Counted from the first letter of the stretch, positions 1 to 8,303 are shown. The stretch is DNA of 12,909 bases from JBJXFY01 sp046155815 (GCA_046155815.1 JBJXFY010000419.1:1-12909), one strand, 5' to 3'. Notes: generated by a model not told the origin, from the sequence alone. Numbers and translations are program-made.

Positions 1-767
1 GCGTCGCCGGGGAACAGCAGCCTGGTGGAGAACTCGAGGTCCGCCGCCGCGGCGTTGTCGGTTTTGCCGAGGAGGAGGTTCAGCCGCACCGAACCATCGC
101 CGTGCGGCAGGTTCACCCGGTGCCAGATGGGGACCAGCGGCTGGGTCGGCCCCTTCTCCCAAAGGTGGACCGTGATCCCGCGCGCGGGGTCGGCGTAGGG
201 CATGTTTTGCGGGGTATGCCGGGAGAGAAAGCTGAAGTTGATCTCGGATGGGACAATCCATTGGTATCCCGGGCGTGTCACATTTTGGAGCGTCAACAGG
301 CGTCCGTGATCCGCGATAACCTCGAACCGTCCGTTTGGACCTGAAGTCACCGTTAACGTCCTGCTCAAGAGTTCGTCACCCATCTTGAACTCAAGCAGGT
401 TGGTCCGCTCCAACAATTCGGAGTCCGCTTGCCTAAGCTCAAGCTCAATGACTGCTCCCGGCACCGGTCGCCGTCCCTGATCCAAGACCAAACCGTACAA
501 GCTCACCGGTCCGTCGCGGCTCAGGCTGTAATCACGAAGCGCCCTGAAACGGTCAGTGGCTCCGGGCGGCAGGCCGCTTTCTCCCGTTGAGGGAGGCGCA
601 GCAGGGGCGGGATTCTCCCCGGATGTGTTGTCGATGCTGACCGGCGATTGAGCAGGTGGCCAGTAAACCTCCGGCGCGTCAGAAACAGACTCTGGTGATG
701 TCGAAAACTTCCATAGGAACAGGATAACGCCGAGGAGCAGCAGGCAGCCTGTAAACAGCCGTTTCAT
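1..767 (-). CDS. Membrane-anchored protein with carboxypeptidase-regulatory-like domain (3' end missing)
   Basis: This frame is open for 255 codons with no stop before the left edge, so the C-terminus is missing. Residues 1-20 (MKRLF, then a leucine-rich stretch, then LWK) look like an uncleaved signal anchor or signal peptide, so the protein probably lies outside the cytoplasm. Residues 25-75 are a low-complexity linker rich in Pro, Ser and Ala. Residues 88-170 resemble a carboxypeptidase-regulatory-like beta-sandwich: a GLVLDQGRRPVPGAVIEL opening strand pair and a later SGPNGRFEV turn, the usual 'G.V.D..G.PV.GA.V' and 'D..G.F' pattern. Residues 171-255 are not recognised. The ATG at 767 overlaps the TGA of the upstream 1538-residue hydrolase gene (ATGA), which strongly supports the start and implies translational coupling. 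The first two thirds of the gene is lower in GC than most of the window. Function unknown; it may be an accessory or anchoring partner of the hydrolase (inference). Confidence 0.8.
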   Translation of the reverse strand, partial: MKRLFTGCLLLLGVILFLWKFSTSPESVSDAPEVYWPPAQSPVSIDNTSGENPAPAAPPSTGESGLPPGATDRFRALRDYSLSRDGPVSLYGLVLDQGRRPVPGAVIELELRQADSELLERTNLLEFKMGDELLSRTLTVTSGPNGRFEVIADHGRLLTLQNVTRPGYQWIVPSEINFSFLSRHTPQNMPYADPARGITVHLWEKGPTQPLVPIWHRVNLPHGDGSVRLNLLLGKTDNAAAADLEFSTRLLFPGD

Positions 768-3700
768 GGGCGTAACGAAGCGAGGCCAGCTGAGAGCAAT
801 ACCTGTCGCCAGATGGGGCCTCGCCGAGCTTGGATGGAGTTGAATTGCCCGCTGTGTTCCCAAATGCTGTCGCGCAAATCAAAGGACGGAGCTTGCAAGT
901 CGACTTGATTGTCAATCTCACCCCTCACAAAATGCTCCCCGTACTCCGCCGCCCCCAGCGCCCGGCTTCTTGCTTCGGCAACATGGGAATAAATCTCATA
1001 TGTGTCCCGAGGAAAACAAAGCCTTGTGCCCAGCAAGGGAGGACCTCGAAACCATTGCCGGAAGACAGGATGAAAAGTCCAGCCAAGGTCGGGCTTCAGA
1101 TCTTGATTTGCACGCCAAGTTAACCGCCCCGACTCAAGCGCGTAGTCAAGCCGGTTGTGAAAGTTGAATGTTGCGGGAACCCCCTGTAGACCGGGTGCAA
1201 CGGCAGACGCCATGCCTGCAAAGTAAGGCCGGCGGGTGGCGGGATAATCGGCGTAGGCCTCGGGCGTGTCCGTCGTCATGAAGTTCTCGATGTTCTCCGG
1301 CCCCGCGGCGTCGTAGGCGTGGGCCACGGTGGCCGCCTGCATGGCCATGTACGCGGCGACCAACGGCCGCGGCGACGCCTGGCTGTGCTGCCGCAGGGCC
1401 TCGCTGGCGACCACGTTGCCCATGCTGTGCGCGAGCAGCCGCACGCGCCCGGGATGCCGGGCGTCCAGGTCCGCCAGCAGGCCCCGCAGCGCGGCCGCGG
1501 AGTGCCACGCGCGCCGTTCGCTGCGGTCATAGTTCTGCGGATCCAACGCGCCGCGGAGGACGCCCTCCTCGAGGTTGATCCAGTCGGTGGGCCAGCTGAA
1601 CAGGACGAAGCGTCCCCGGTAGCCCTGCCACCACAGGCGCTTGCGGGCTGTGGCGGCAAAGGCGCGGCGCTCCCACGGCTGCATGCGCCAGCCATGCACG
1701 AAGACGATGCAATCCCCGGGATCCTGTGCGCTGGAGGGGCCGGCTCCGCTGTCGGCAGTCCTGGTCGCGCGACGCGGCACCTGGTTCCAGGCCCGGTCGG
1801 TGACGTCGCCGGCCGTGAAGTGCTCGAAGTGCTCACGGCCCGGTCGCAGGCGGAGATGCACGGGCGGCGACAACGCCACCAAGTTCGTCCGGCTCTCGGC
1901 CAGCAGCTCGAGTTCGAGCCAGAGCCGGGCGGCGCCCGGGGACACGCCCTCAAAGAGCAGCCCGTTCGTCGTCCGCGGCCCGGACAGCCCCGACCAGTGG
2001 TTGGATGAGAAGACGTGGCGGTTCGTCCGCGACAGCGTGGCCAGGGCGTTCTGCCATCCACCGGCCAGCTGTGTGGCCGCCGTGGCTGCGTTGGTGAGGT
2101 AGCCGGCCCCGCCCTGGGTCTGGATGTTGCGGAAGACGCGGAGGGCGGCGTTGGTGGACTCCAGGCACAGGGCCAGCCGCAGGGAGCCGTTCTTCAGCGA
2201 CCGCCACGGCAGCCCGTCCAGCTTCAGGTTCAGCCGGCAGAAATCTTCCAGGTCGCGGGCGCAGTGGATCATCGCGTTGGCGGAATCCGGCGCCGTAGCC
2301 TCTGGATCGGCATCCTGCGCCGCGTCGTCATTCCCCTGGTCGGCATCGTCGTTCAGCCAGAAGTCGAGCGGGCTGGTCTCGCTGGTCTCGTCGCCGGACT
2401 GGAACTCAATCGCCATGTCGCGATCCGCGTCCACGCCGAGCTTCAGCGCCGGCACATGGAGCCAAGCCGTCCGGTTGGTGGTGCCCGTCGTCATGGTCCT
2501 GCCGATGCCCAGCAGCCCCTCCGGATCATCCACGTAGGACAGGGGCGGAAACTCCCCGTGAGCGATGGTCGCTTCGTAATTGATCACCGTGCCGGGCGAC
2601 AGGGCGGCCCGCGGCACGACGCGCACGGGATAGCTTTGCCCGGCGGCAAAGTGCAGCAGCCACCGGCCGCCAAGGACGGCCCCGGATTCCGAATCGAGGT
2701 CGCCGATCAGCAAGGCCGCGTCCACGGCACCGGCGGAGCGGAAGTGAGCCTCGATGGAGGCCTGGACCGCCGACATGGCGGCGCGCAAGGCGCCTTCCGA
2801 AGCGACCCCGTAGAGGGCCAGCCTCGAGGCCACGAAGTCCGATACCCCGTCGTTGTCGCTGTCCGCGGCGTGTGGCGAGAGCCCGTACCGCTGCTCGTCC
2901 CACGCCGACAGTCCGTCGCGGTCGGAGTCCTCGTACCACGGGTCGGGCCGGTCGGGATTCATCCCGTTCCGCACTTCAAAGGCGTCGCCCAGACGGTCGC
3001 CGTCCGAATCGTAGTCGGGCACGGGCAGCGTGGTGGCCGCATCCCGGATCAGCATCTGCGCGCGCCAGAACTGGTTGGACCGGATGTCGGGTGAGAACTG
3101 GGGCTGCGTCAGGTCGAGCCGCACGCCCAGCGTTTCCCAGCCTTCGCTCAGGCCGTCCGCCAAGGCCGTGACCTCGACGTTGGTGGCGAGCTGGCCCGGC
3201 GCAAAGTGGACGTTGTTGAGGGGGTTGGCGGCGTGGTCCGCGCCGGGCGTGGCGACGCCGTCGGCCCACCAGACCACGCCGAGACCCGGATCGCCCGCGT
3301 AGACCCCCGGCCGGCTCAGGCGGAACCGGGCCCGTGGGCCGCCCTCGACCGCGATGCGTTCGAGCACCTCGAGCCGTACGATCTTGTCCGCGCTGAGGAA
3401 GAAGAGGTTCGCCGCCGCCCCGCCCATCACGAGGGGGACGTTCAACGTGATGCCGGAGAGTGTCTGGCCGGCCACAGAGTGGACGAATATCGTCGCCTCG
3501 CTGGAGTTTGCCGCAAACACCGCCTGGCCGGCCGAAGTGACGTCGCCGGAAAGCACCACCCGGCCGGGCGGGGGCGGGCTGCCATTGCCCATCTTCAGCG
3601 CCATCGCGGCTTCGAGGCGCAGCAGCGCGGACCCGGTGCGGGTCAGCACCACCTTGGCCGGCACATCATGCGTGGTGCGCACCGCGCCGTTGGTGAACCT

Positions 3701-5380
3701 ACCGTAGGCGGCCGTAACCTTTTCCGCGCGCCATGCATAAGCTGCCGGCTCGTTGTCATCCAGCCGGATGACCGCCTGGTTGCCGGGGCCGATTTGATGG
3801 TCCAGCGACCCGCGTAGCACGAAGACCACCGTCTCCATCGGCTCAGCCTCGGCATCCTCATTGGGGATGACGGCCACGGTGGCCTCATTCTGCCCGGCGC
3901 TGAGCAGGATGGCATGATTGGTGAAGGAGTAGTCCGCCCCGGGCGTCGCCGTCCCCGCGACGTCGAGATGAACCCAGAGCGGATCCGGCCAGTTGCCCGT
4001 GCGGACGATCCGGAGCTGCCCCGGATTGCGGCCCTGTTCGCGGGCATCGGCATCCGAGGCGAAAAGTTCGACCCGGGGAAGCTGGCTTTCGATCAGCTCC
4101 ACCGAGGCCGCTGAAAGCCCGGGCTCGATGACGTAGCCGGCGGCCAGCCGGAGCGTGACAGTGATCGTCTCGTGGCCTTCCACCAGGCTGTCCGCCTTCG
4201 GCGTGATCGGTAGCCGGACAAAGGCTTCGCCGGCCGGGATGGTGACCGTGGCCGGCAAGGCCGCGTAGTCCGTGCCCGCAACCGCGCTGCCGGAGACGGT
4301 GAACTGCAGGACGAGGGAGTTGGATGTCGCCCCGGAACGCACAAAGGTCAGCTCGCCCGGCCCGGCCACACTGCCCGGGTTGGCAGCGGGCTCTTTGGCA
4401 CGGGGTACCGTTGCGATCACGCTGACGACCGGTGGCTCGGTGTCCCTGAGCGGCACCACGGCCTGGCGGCCGTCCCCGGTGAAGCGGCTGGCGTTGGTCA
4501 GGCCCAACGTGACTTCAAGCGGGTAGGTCGCCGGCTGCGTGTCATTGACCGCAGCGACCGAGATGGCGGCCTGCCGCGCGCCGGCTGGAATTGAAATGGC
4601 GGAACCGGAGGGCGTCAGCGTGAACTCCGTGCCGGCCGTGGCGCTGCCGCCGACATGATACTGGACCACGACGCCGCCGGCGGGCGCGGGTTCAGGCAGC
4701 AGCAGCATGATCTCGCCTGGAGGACCGCCCTCGACGGCCAGCGGGCGTGAGGCGTACGCCGTGATGCGTAGGTGGCGCTCCGCGTCCACCGCGTCGGGGA
4801 TGCCATTGGCATTGTGGTCCTCTTCGGCGTCACCGAGGCCGTCGCCGTCCGTATCGAACCTCAGCCGGTCGGTCTTCGTGACGAGGGCCTCCGCGCCGTC
4901 GGACAAGCCGTCGCCATCCGAATCCACCCCGCTGGCGGCCAGCCAAAAGCCGCTCTTCAGGTCGTATCCAGGCACGGAAAAATTGGTCTGCCCGGGATGG
5001 CCTTCGATCACCTTTGCCCAGGCCAGCGCGGAATCCACGCGGGGCTTCCAGTAAATCTCGTAGGGATGTCCGGCCACGAACTCGCGCAGCTGAAGGGAAA
5101 CTCCGCCGCCCGCGCCGAAAACGTTCGTGAACTTGAGGCCTGGCGGGGGCGGGGGCGTGCTCGGAACCAGCGGACCGCCCGTGTCGGCATGGGTGGCATC
5201 CCCGTTGACCGGACCTCCCGGCGGCCAGGGAAAGCCGGGTCGCAGTGGCGGCGGTGGCGGCCAAGGCCGGGGCTCCGACTGCGGAATCTCGATCTCGAAG
5301 ACCGGCTCCTGCGCGAGCAGGGCCAGTCCGGCCGGGAAACCTGCCAGAGCCGGCAGGAGTTTTCCCTGCGAAGGCTTCAT
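764..5380 (-). CDS. Giant secreted Calx-beta / thrombospondin type 3 repeat protein with C-terminal alpha/beta-hydrolase
   Basis: About 1538 residues. The frame is open upstream to 5518, but the ATG at 5380 gives a signal-peptide-like start (MKPSQGKLLPALAGFPAGLALLAQ), so I chose it; there is no clear ribosome binding site. In order: polyproline linker (residues about 35-85); thrombospondin type 3 cluster with DSDGDGLSDGAE and DTDGDGLGDAEE (150-190); Calx-beta domains at about 216-312, 327-428 and 440-545; a degenerate repeat (547-668); a further Calx-beta (673-782); a second type 3 cluster (787-848); an unassigned stretch (850-1204); and an alpha/beta-hydrolase (about 1219-1538). The hydrolase has VFVHGW with His1229, the nucleophile elbow AHSMGN with Ser1319 (first Gly of GxSxG replaced by Ala), a likely Asp1412 in NRLDYAL, and His1509 in EHSGQF or His1466 as the third triad member. 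It most resembles DUF900-type hydrolases. The substrate is unknown; esterase or lipase activity outside the cell is inference. The stop overlaps the start of the next gene. Confidence 0.85.
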   Translation of the reverse strand: MKPSQGKLLPALAGFPAGLALLAQEPVFEIEIPQSEPRPWPPPPPLRPGFPWPPGGPVNGDATHADTGGPLVPSTPPPPPGLKFTNVFGAGGGVSLQLREFVAGHPYEIYWKPRVDSALAWAKVIEGHPGQTNFSVPGYDLKSGFWLAASGVDSDGDGLSDGAEALVTKTDRLRFDTDGDGLGDAEEDHNANGIPDAVDAERHLRITAYASRPLAVEGGPPGEIMLLLPEPAPAGGVVVQYHVGGSATAGTEFTLTPSGSAISIPAGARQAAISVAAVNDTQPATYPLEVTLGLTNASRFTGDGRQAVVPLRDTEPPVVSVIATVPRAKEPAANPGSVAGPGELTFVRSGATSNSLVLQFTVSGSAVAGTDYAALPATVTIPAGEAFVRLPITPKADSLVEGHETITVTLRLAAGYVIEPGLSAASVELIESQLPRVELFASDADAREQGRNPGQLRIVRTGNWPDPLWVHLDVAGTATPGADYSFTNHAILLSAGQNEATVAVIPNEDAEAEPMETVVFVLRGSLDHQIGPGNQAVIRLDDNEPAAYAWRAEKVTAAYGRFTNGAVRTTHDVPAKVVLTRTGSALLRLEAAMALKMGNGSPPPPGRVVLSGDVTSAGQAVFAANSSEATIFVHSVAGQTLSGITLNVPLVMGGAAANLFFLSADKIVRLEVLERIAVEGGPRARFRLSRPGVYAGDPGLGVVWWADGVATPGADHAANPLNNVHFAPGQLATNVEVTALADGLSEGWETLGVRLDLTQPQFSPDIRSNQFWRAQMLIRDAATTLPVPDYDSDGDRLGDAFEVRNGMNPDRPDPWYEDSDRDGLSAWDEQRYGLSPHAADSDNDGVSDFVASRLALYGVASEGALRAAMSAVQASIEAHFRSAGAVDAALLIGDLDSESGAVLGGRWLLHFAAGQSYPVRVVPRAALSPGTVINYEATIAHGEFPPLSYVDDPEGLLGIGRTMTTGTTNRTAWLHVPALKLGVDADRDMAIEFQSGDETSETSPLDFWLNDDADQGNDDAAQDADPEATAPDSANAMIHCARDLEDFCRLNLKLDGLPWRSLKNGSLRLALCLESTNAALRVFRNIQTQGGAGYLTNAATAATQLAGGWQNALATLSRTNRHVFSSNHWSGLSGPRTTNGLLFEGVSPGAARLWLELELLAESRTNLVALSPPVHLRLRPGREHFEHFTAGDVTDRAWNQVPRRATRTADSGAGPSSAQDPGDCIVFVHGWRMQPWERRAFAATARKRLWWQGYRGRFVLFSWPTDWINLEEGVLRGALDPQNYDRSERRAWHSAAALRGLLADLDARHPGRVRLLAHSMGNVVASEALRQHSQASPRPLVAAYMAMQAATVAHAYDAAGPENIENFMTTDTPEAYADYPATRRPYFAGMASAVAPGLQGVPATFNFHNRLDYALESGRLTWRANQDLKPDLGWTFHPVFRQWFRGPPLLGTRLCFPRDTYEIYSHVAEARSRALGAAEYGEHFVRGEIDNQVDLQAPSFDLRDSIWEHSGQFNSIQARRGPIWRQVLLSAGLASLRP

Positions 5381-5687
5381 GAGGTGTCCGATTTTCCGGT
5401 GAGTGCGGGCGCTTTTCCTCCACCAAGAATCGCCCGCCGCACCGTCGTAAGCAAACCTGCCTACGAGCATCAGTGTCAAATTTCGACCGCTTGCCCCGCT
5501 TTCAGCAGGACCACCCATCCAGGGCGGCGGCCGGTCCCGCCCTGGTCTGTTCGGTCACAACTTCCCCCGGCTTCGTCGGGATGATTCTCGGGCGTGATCC
5601 AGGACCTTCTCCAAACGCCAGGGTCTTTGCCGGCAAACGTCGTCCAGTCGGCGGAGCAGCTTCCTGCGCGGACGCGGCGGCCGAACG
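5381..5687. other. Non-coding stretch between hisD relic and giant hydrolase gene
   Basis: About 300 bp with no convincing gene on either strand. It holds an inverted repeat at 5519-5545 and a smaller hairpin at 5566-5580 (stem CCCGG/TCGGG with one G-T pair, loop CTTCG). On the minus strand a perfect TTGACA lies at 5479-5474, about 95 bp before the chosen start of the giant gene, but no convincing -10 box follows at 16-18 bp. The stretch could hold the promoter of the two-gene operon and the decayed 3' part of hisD; neither is proven. Confidence 0.6.
5519..5545. repeat. Perfect 9-bp inverted repeat with 9-nt loop
   Basis: The arms CCAGGGCGG (5519-5527) and CCGCCCTGG (5537-5545) are exact reverse complements separated by CGGCCGGTC. 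No T-run follows on either strand, so it is not a classical intrinsic terminator. It lies between the relic hisD and the giant hydrolase gene. It may be a transcript-end hairpin, an operator or a member of a dispersed repeat family. The structure is seen directly; its role is unknown. Confidence 0.5.
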
Positions 5688-6025
5688 TCAAAGACCGCCG
5701 ACGCCGCGCGCTGCCCGGTCCGCGGGCGTGCAGACGACGATCTCCGGGCAGCCCGCCCCGCGCGCGAGCGTGATCGTCATCAACGCGGTGGAAACGAGCG
5801 GCGCCGTGCCGCAGGGGATGAAGGGGCCGACGCGGCCGAAGGGGTCGAACTTCGGCCGTTAAAGCGCGCCGTGAACTCCGCCAGCCCGGCGTCGCCGCGC
5901 GCCGCCACGGCATCCACGATTTCGCGGGTCCGCTGCTCGATGCCGGGATCAAAGAGGCTGGAGTCCCGGACCAGCGCGGCCCCGGCCCCGGCAAACCCGT
6001 CGTCCGACTGGCGGAGCAGATTCAT
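5688..6025 (-). pseudogene. hisD: Histidinol dehydrogenase (hisD) relic, deleted and frameshifted
   Basis: HisD oxidises L-histidinol to L-histidine, the last step of histidine synthesis; the intact enzyme is about 430 residues. From the ATG at 6025, residues 1-55 read like a normal HisD N-terminus (MNLLRQSDDGF, then REIVDAVAARGDAGLAEFTARFNG, matching the 'I...VR.RGD.AL.E.T.RFDG' block). Around 5849-5862 the homology switches to another frame, which reads FDPFGRVGPFIPCGTAPLVS and continues ALMTITLA and CPEIVVCTPAD. This matches the HisD 'RVGLYVPGGTAP...LM...A..AG..EIV..TPP' block, which in intact HisD lies about 60 residues further on. An internal deletion of roughly 180 bp plus a frame change is therefore implied. 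That second frame stops at 5690-5688, and the catalytic His/Glu and zinc-binding region is absent. The relic begins 64 bp after the DUF1549 gene on the same strand. A sequencing artefact could explain the frame change but not the missing middle and 3' half. Confidence 0.75.
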
Positions 6026-6089
6026 CAGGCTGCCACGCTGGGAAGGGGTGGCGGCGAAGTCAAAAGCGGTCGGCCCGCCCCGCCGCGCC

Positions 6090-8303
6090 TTAGTTCCGGA
6101 ACACGAACTCCTTTGCGTTCACCAGCGCCCAGAGCAGGTCCTCCAGCCCCGCTCTGCGGTCGGCGTCGGCTTCGAGACGTGCGGTGAAGAGGCCAAGTTC
6201 TCCCGGCGTCGGCGGACGGCTGAGCGCGGCCCAGAACAGACCGTCCACCATCGCGGCCGGCGACGTGTCCGCCGCCAGCAGGGTGCCGAGCCGGTTGCCG
6301 GACTGAGTCAGGAGGTCGTGCAGCAAGGGGCCACTGAGGAGCTGGAGGGCCTGGGGCAGCGTCGTCTCGTTCGAGCGCTCGCTCTCGGAGCAGACGAGCC
6401 GCGGAGGCTTGCCGAAGGAGGCCATGAACTTCTCCTCCGGCCCGCGCAGCGGCTTGTAGTGCCGCCGGCCCTCGATGAGCTGCGCCGCACGGACCGCGTC
6501 GGCCTGCCCCTTGAACTTGAGCGTCGCGCCCGCCGCCCGGGCCTGCGAGTCGAGCAACTGCTCCGCGCCCAGCCGCCGCGGCCGGACCCAGGCGTAGTTC
6601 AGCTCGTCGTCCTCCGCGCCGGGCGCCGGCTCGGACGCGAGCTGGTACGTGCGCGAGTTCATCACGAGGCGGACGACGCGCCGCAGGTCGAAGCCGCTGC
6701 TGGCCAGCTCGTCCGCGAGCGCGTCGAGCAGCGCGGGATGCGACGCCGGATTGCTGGCGCGGAAGTCGTCCACGGGGTCCACCAGCCCGCGGCCCATGAG
6801 GTGGTACCAGATGCGGTTGGCCTGCATCCGCGCGAACCACGGGTTGTCCGGCCGCGTCACCCAGTCCGCCAGCGCGTCGAGCTCGTCGTGCGCGTCATCC
6901 GTCGCGGGCGGCGCGGCCTCGCCGAGGAAGCGCGGCGTGGCGGGCCGGCCGGTGCGCGGGTTTGTCCATGTCACGCCGTTCGTGAGGAAGACGACCTGGT
7001 CTCCCTTGAACTCGAGCTTGTCGTTCTCGTCGGTCCGCTTGTTCTCGAGGATCTGGTACTCCACGCGCGCGAAGACGGCCGTCCAGTCGTGGTAGTCGTC
7101 CTGCGTCCAGCGGTCGAAGGGATGGTTGTGGCACTGGGCGCAGTTCATGCGGGTGCCGAGGAAGAGCTGCGCCGTGTTCTCGGAACGGGCCACGGCGTTG
7201 CGGTTTGCGCGGTACCAGTTGGCGGGCGCGTTGGTGTACGTGCTGCCCTTGCCGGCGATCAGCCCGCGCGCGAACTCGTCCAGCGGCCGGTTCGCCGCGA
7301 GGCTGTCGCGAATCCATGTGTGGAAGACGCGCATGCCGTTCGTGTCGAGCTGGCGTTCCTCGAGGCGCAGGAGATCGGCCCACTTGAGCGCCCAGAAGTC
7401 GGCGAACTCCGGCCGCTCCAGCAGATCGTTCACGAGCCGGACGCGCCTGTCGGGCGCAGGGTCGGCGGCGAAGGCCCGCGCCTCCGCGGCCGTGGGGATC
7501 ATCCCCAGCAGGTCCAGGTGCGCGCGGCGGAGGAACACCTCGTCCGGCGCGGGGGCGGCGGGCGTGAGGGCGAGGCTGCGGAGCTTCGCGAAGACGTGCG
7601 TGTCCACGAGGTTGTTCGTCGGCACGGGCCGCCAGCGCCAGCCGGGCCGGGCTGGGACGAACGCCAGCCGCACCGGCTCCTGACGGTCAAGATAGCGCAC
7701 GAGCACCGTCGTCTCGCCCGGCCGCTGGCTCGTGACCTCGCCGTCCGGTGCGACGGCGACGAGCAGGTTCGACGGCTCGTACACCGCGAGGTCCGTCACA
7801 TCGCGGCGGGTGCCGTCGGCGAAGACGGCCGTGGCGCGCAGGCGCGTCTCCCGGCGGGGCGCGTCGAGGATCTGTTCGCGCGGCGTGACCTCGAGCCGGG
7901 CGAGCGCGGCGGCGTTTGTGCCGTCGTCGGCCGCGCCGGCGGCGATCCAGCGGGCCAGCACGGCGTGCGCCTCGCTGTCCGCCGTGAACCGCTGCCCACC
8001 CTGGTGGGCGACGGCGGCCGTGGCCTTGAGCAGGATCAGGCTGTTCGCCGGGTCCAGCGGGTCAATGCGCCGGCCGGCCTGCTCGCGGGAGAGCGCGATC
8101 CAGTCGAGGTCGGGATCCTGGCCGCGGAGCGAGAGCTTGAAGCCGCCCTTGCCGTTGGCGTTGCCGTGGCACGCGCCGGCGTTGCAGCCGGACTTCGAGA
8201 GCCATGCCATCACGTCGTGACGGAAGGAGAGGGGCCCATCCGCCCCGCGTGCGGCCGGCAGCGGGACGAGCAGCGCGAGGAAGAGGGCGGCGGCGGAACG
8301 CAC
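6090..8303 (-). CDS. Secreted DUF1549/DUF1553 (PSD1-type) cytochrome-like protein
   Basis: About 737 residues. I chose the GTG at 8303 because it gives a compact signal peptide (VRSAAALFLALLVPLPAARG, then ADGP) and leaves a divergent spacer. An in-frame ATG at 8423 would add 40 residues with no signal character and would nearly abut exoD. Residues about 35-60 hold a planctomycete-cytochrome-like motif, SGCNAGACHGNANGKGGFKL, with Cys40, Cys45 and His46 (C-x4-CH). Residues about 153-220 resemble a bacterial Ig-like domain (RATAVFADGTRRDVTD). DUF1549 spans about 233-440 and includes CAQCHNHPFDRWTQDDY, a C-x2-CH heme-like motif at Cys388/Cys391/His392. DUF1553 spans about 484-715 (NPWFARMQANRIWYHLMGRG; later RTYQLAS). 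The family is abundant in Planctomycetota and Verrucomicrobiota, and its biochemical role is not established; heme binding is predicted. The usual DUF1501 partner gene is not adjacent: downstream is the hisD relic. Confidence 0.92.
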   Translation of the reverse strand: MRSAAALFLALLVPLPAARGADGPLSFRHDVMAWLSKSGCNAGACHGNANGKGGFKLSLRGQDPDLDWIALSREQAGRRIDPLDPANSLILLKATAAVAHQGGQRFTADSEAHAVLARWIAAGAADDGTNAAALARLEVTPREQILDAPRRETRLRATAVFADGTRRDVTDLAVYEPSNLLVAVAPDGEVTSQRPGETTVLVRYLDRQEPVRLAFVPARPGWRWRPVPTNNLVDTHVFAKLRSLALTPAAPAPDEVFLRRAHLDLLGMIPTAAEARAFAADPAPDRRVRLVNDLLERPEFADFWALKWADLLRLEERQLDTNGMRVFHTWIRDSLAANRPLDEFARGLIAGKGSTYTNAPANWYRANRNAVARSENTAQLFLGTRMNCAQCHNHPFDRWTQDDYHDWTAVFARVEYQILENKRTDENDKLEFKGDQVVFLTNGVTWTNPRTGRPATPRFLGEAAPPATDDAHDELDALADWVTRPDNPWFARMQANRIWYHLMGRGLVDPVDDFRASNPASHPALLDALADELASSGFDLRRVVRLVMNSRTYQLASEPAPGAEDDELNYAWVRPRRLGAEQLLDSQARAAGATLKFKGQADAVRAAQLIEGRRHYKPLRGPEEKFMASFGKPPRLVCSESERSNETTLPQALQLLSGPLLHDLLTQSGNRLGTLLAADTSPAAMVDGLFWAALSRPPTPGELGLFTARLEADADRRAGLEDLLWALVNAKEFVFRN

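Noticed and set aside
2366..2392. Short tandem repeat of CTGGTCTCG in the giant gene
   Set aside because: Two copies only; they encode Ser-Glu-Thr repeats in an acidic linker, which is ordinary coding sequence.
2015..3094. 359-codon open frame on the plus strand opposite the giant hydrolase gene
   Set aside because: It has low-complexity composition and no domain, and lies fully inside a minus-strand gene with clear Calx-beta and type 3 repeats.
5474..5479. Perfect TTGACA on the minus strand as a -35 box for the giant gene
   Set aside because: No acceptable -10 box lies at 16-18 bp (the best hexamer is TTTGCT), so it is not listed as a promoter.
5381..5518. 46-codon N-terminal extension of the giant gene up to the ATG at 5518
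   Set aside because: It has no signal-peptide character, while the internal ATG at 5380 does. A TTGACA-like promoter element and hairpins also fall in or near the extension.
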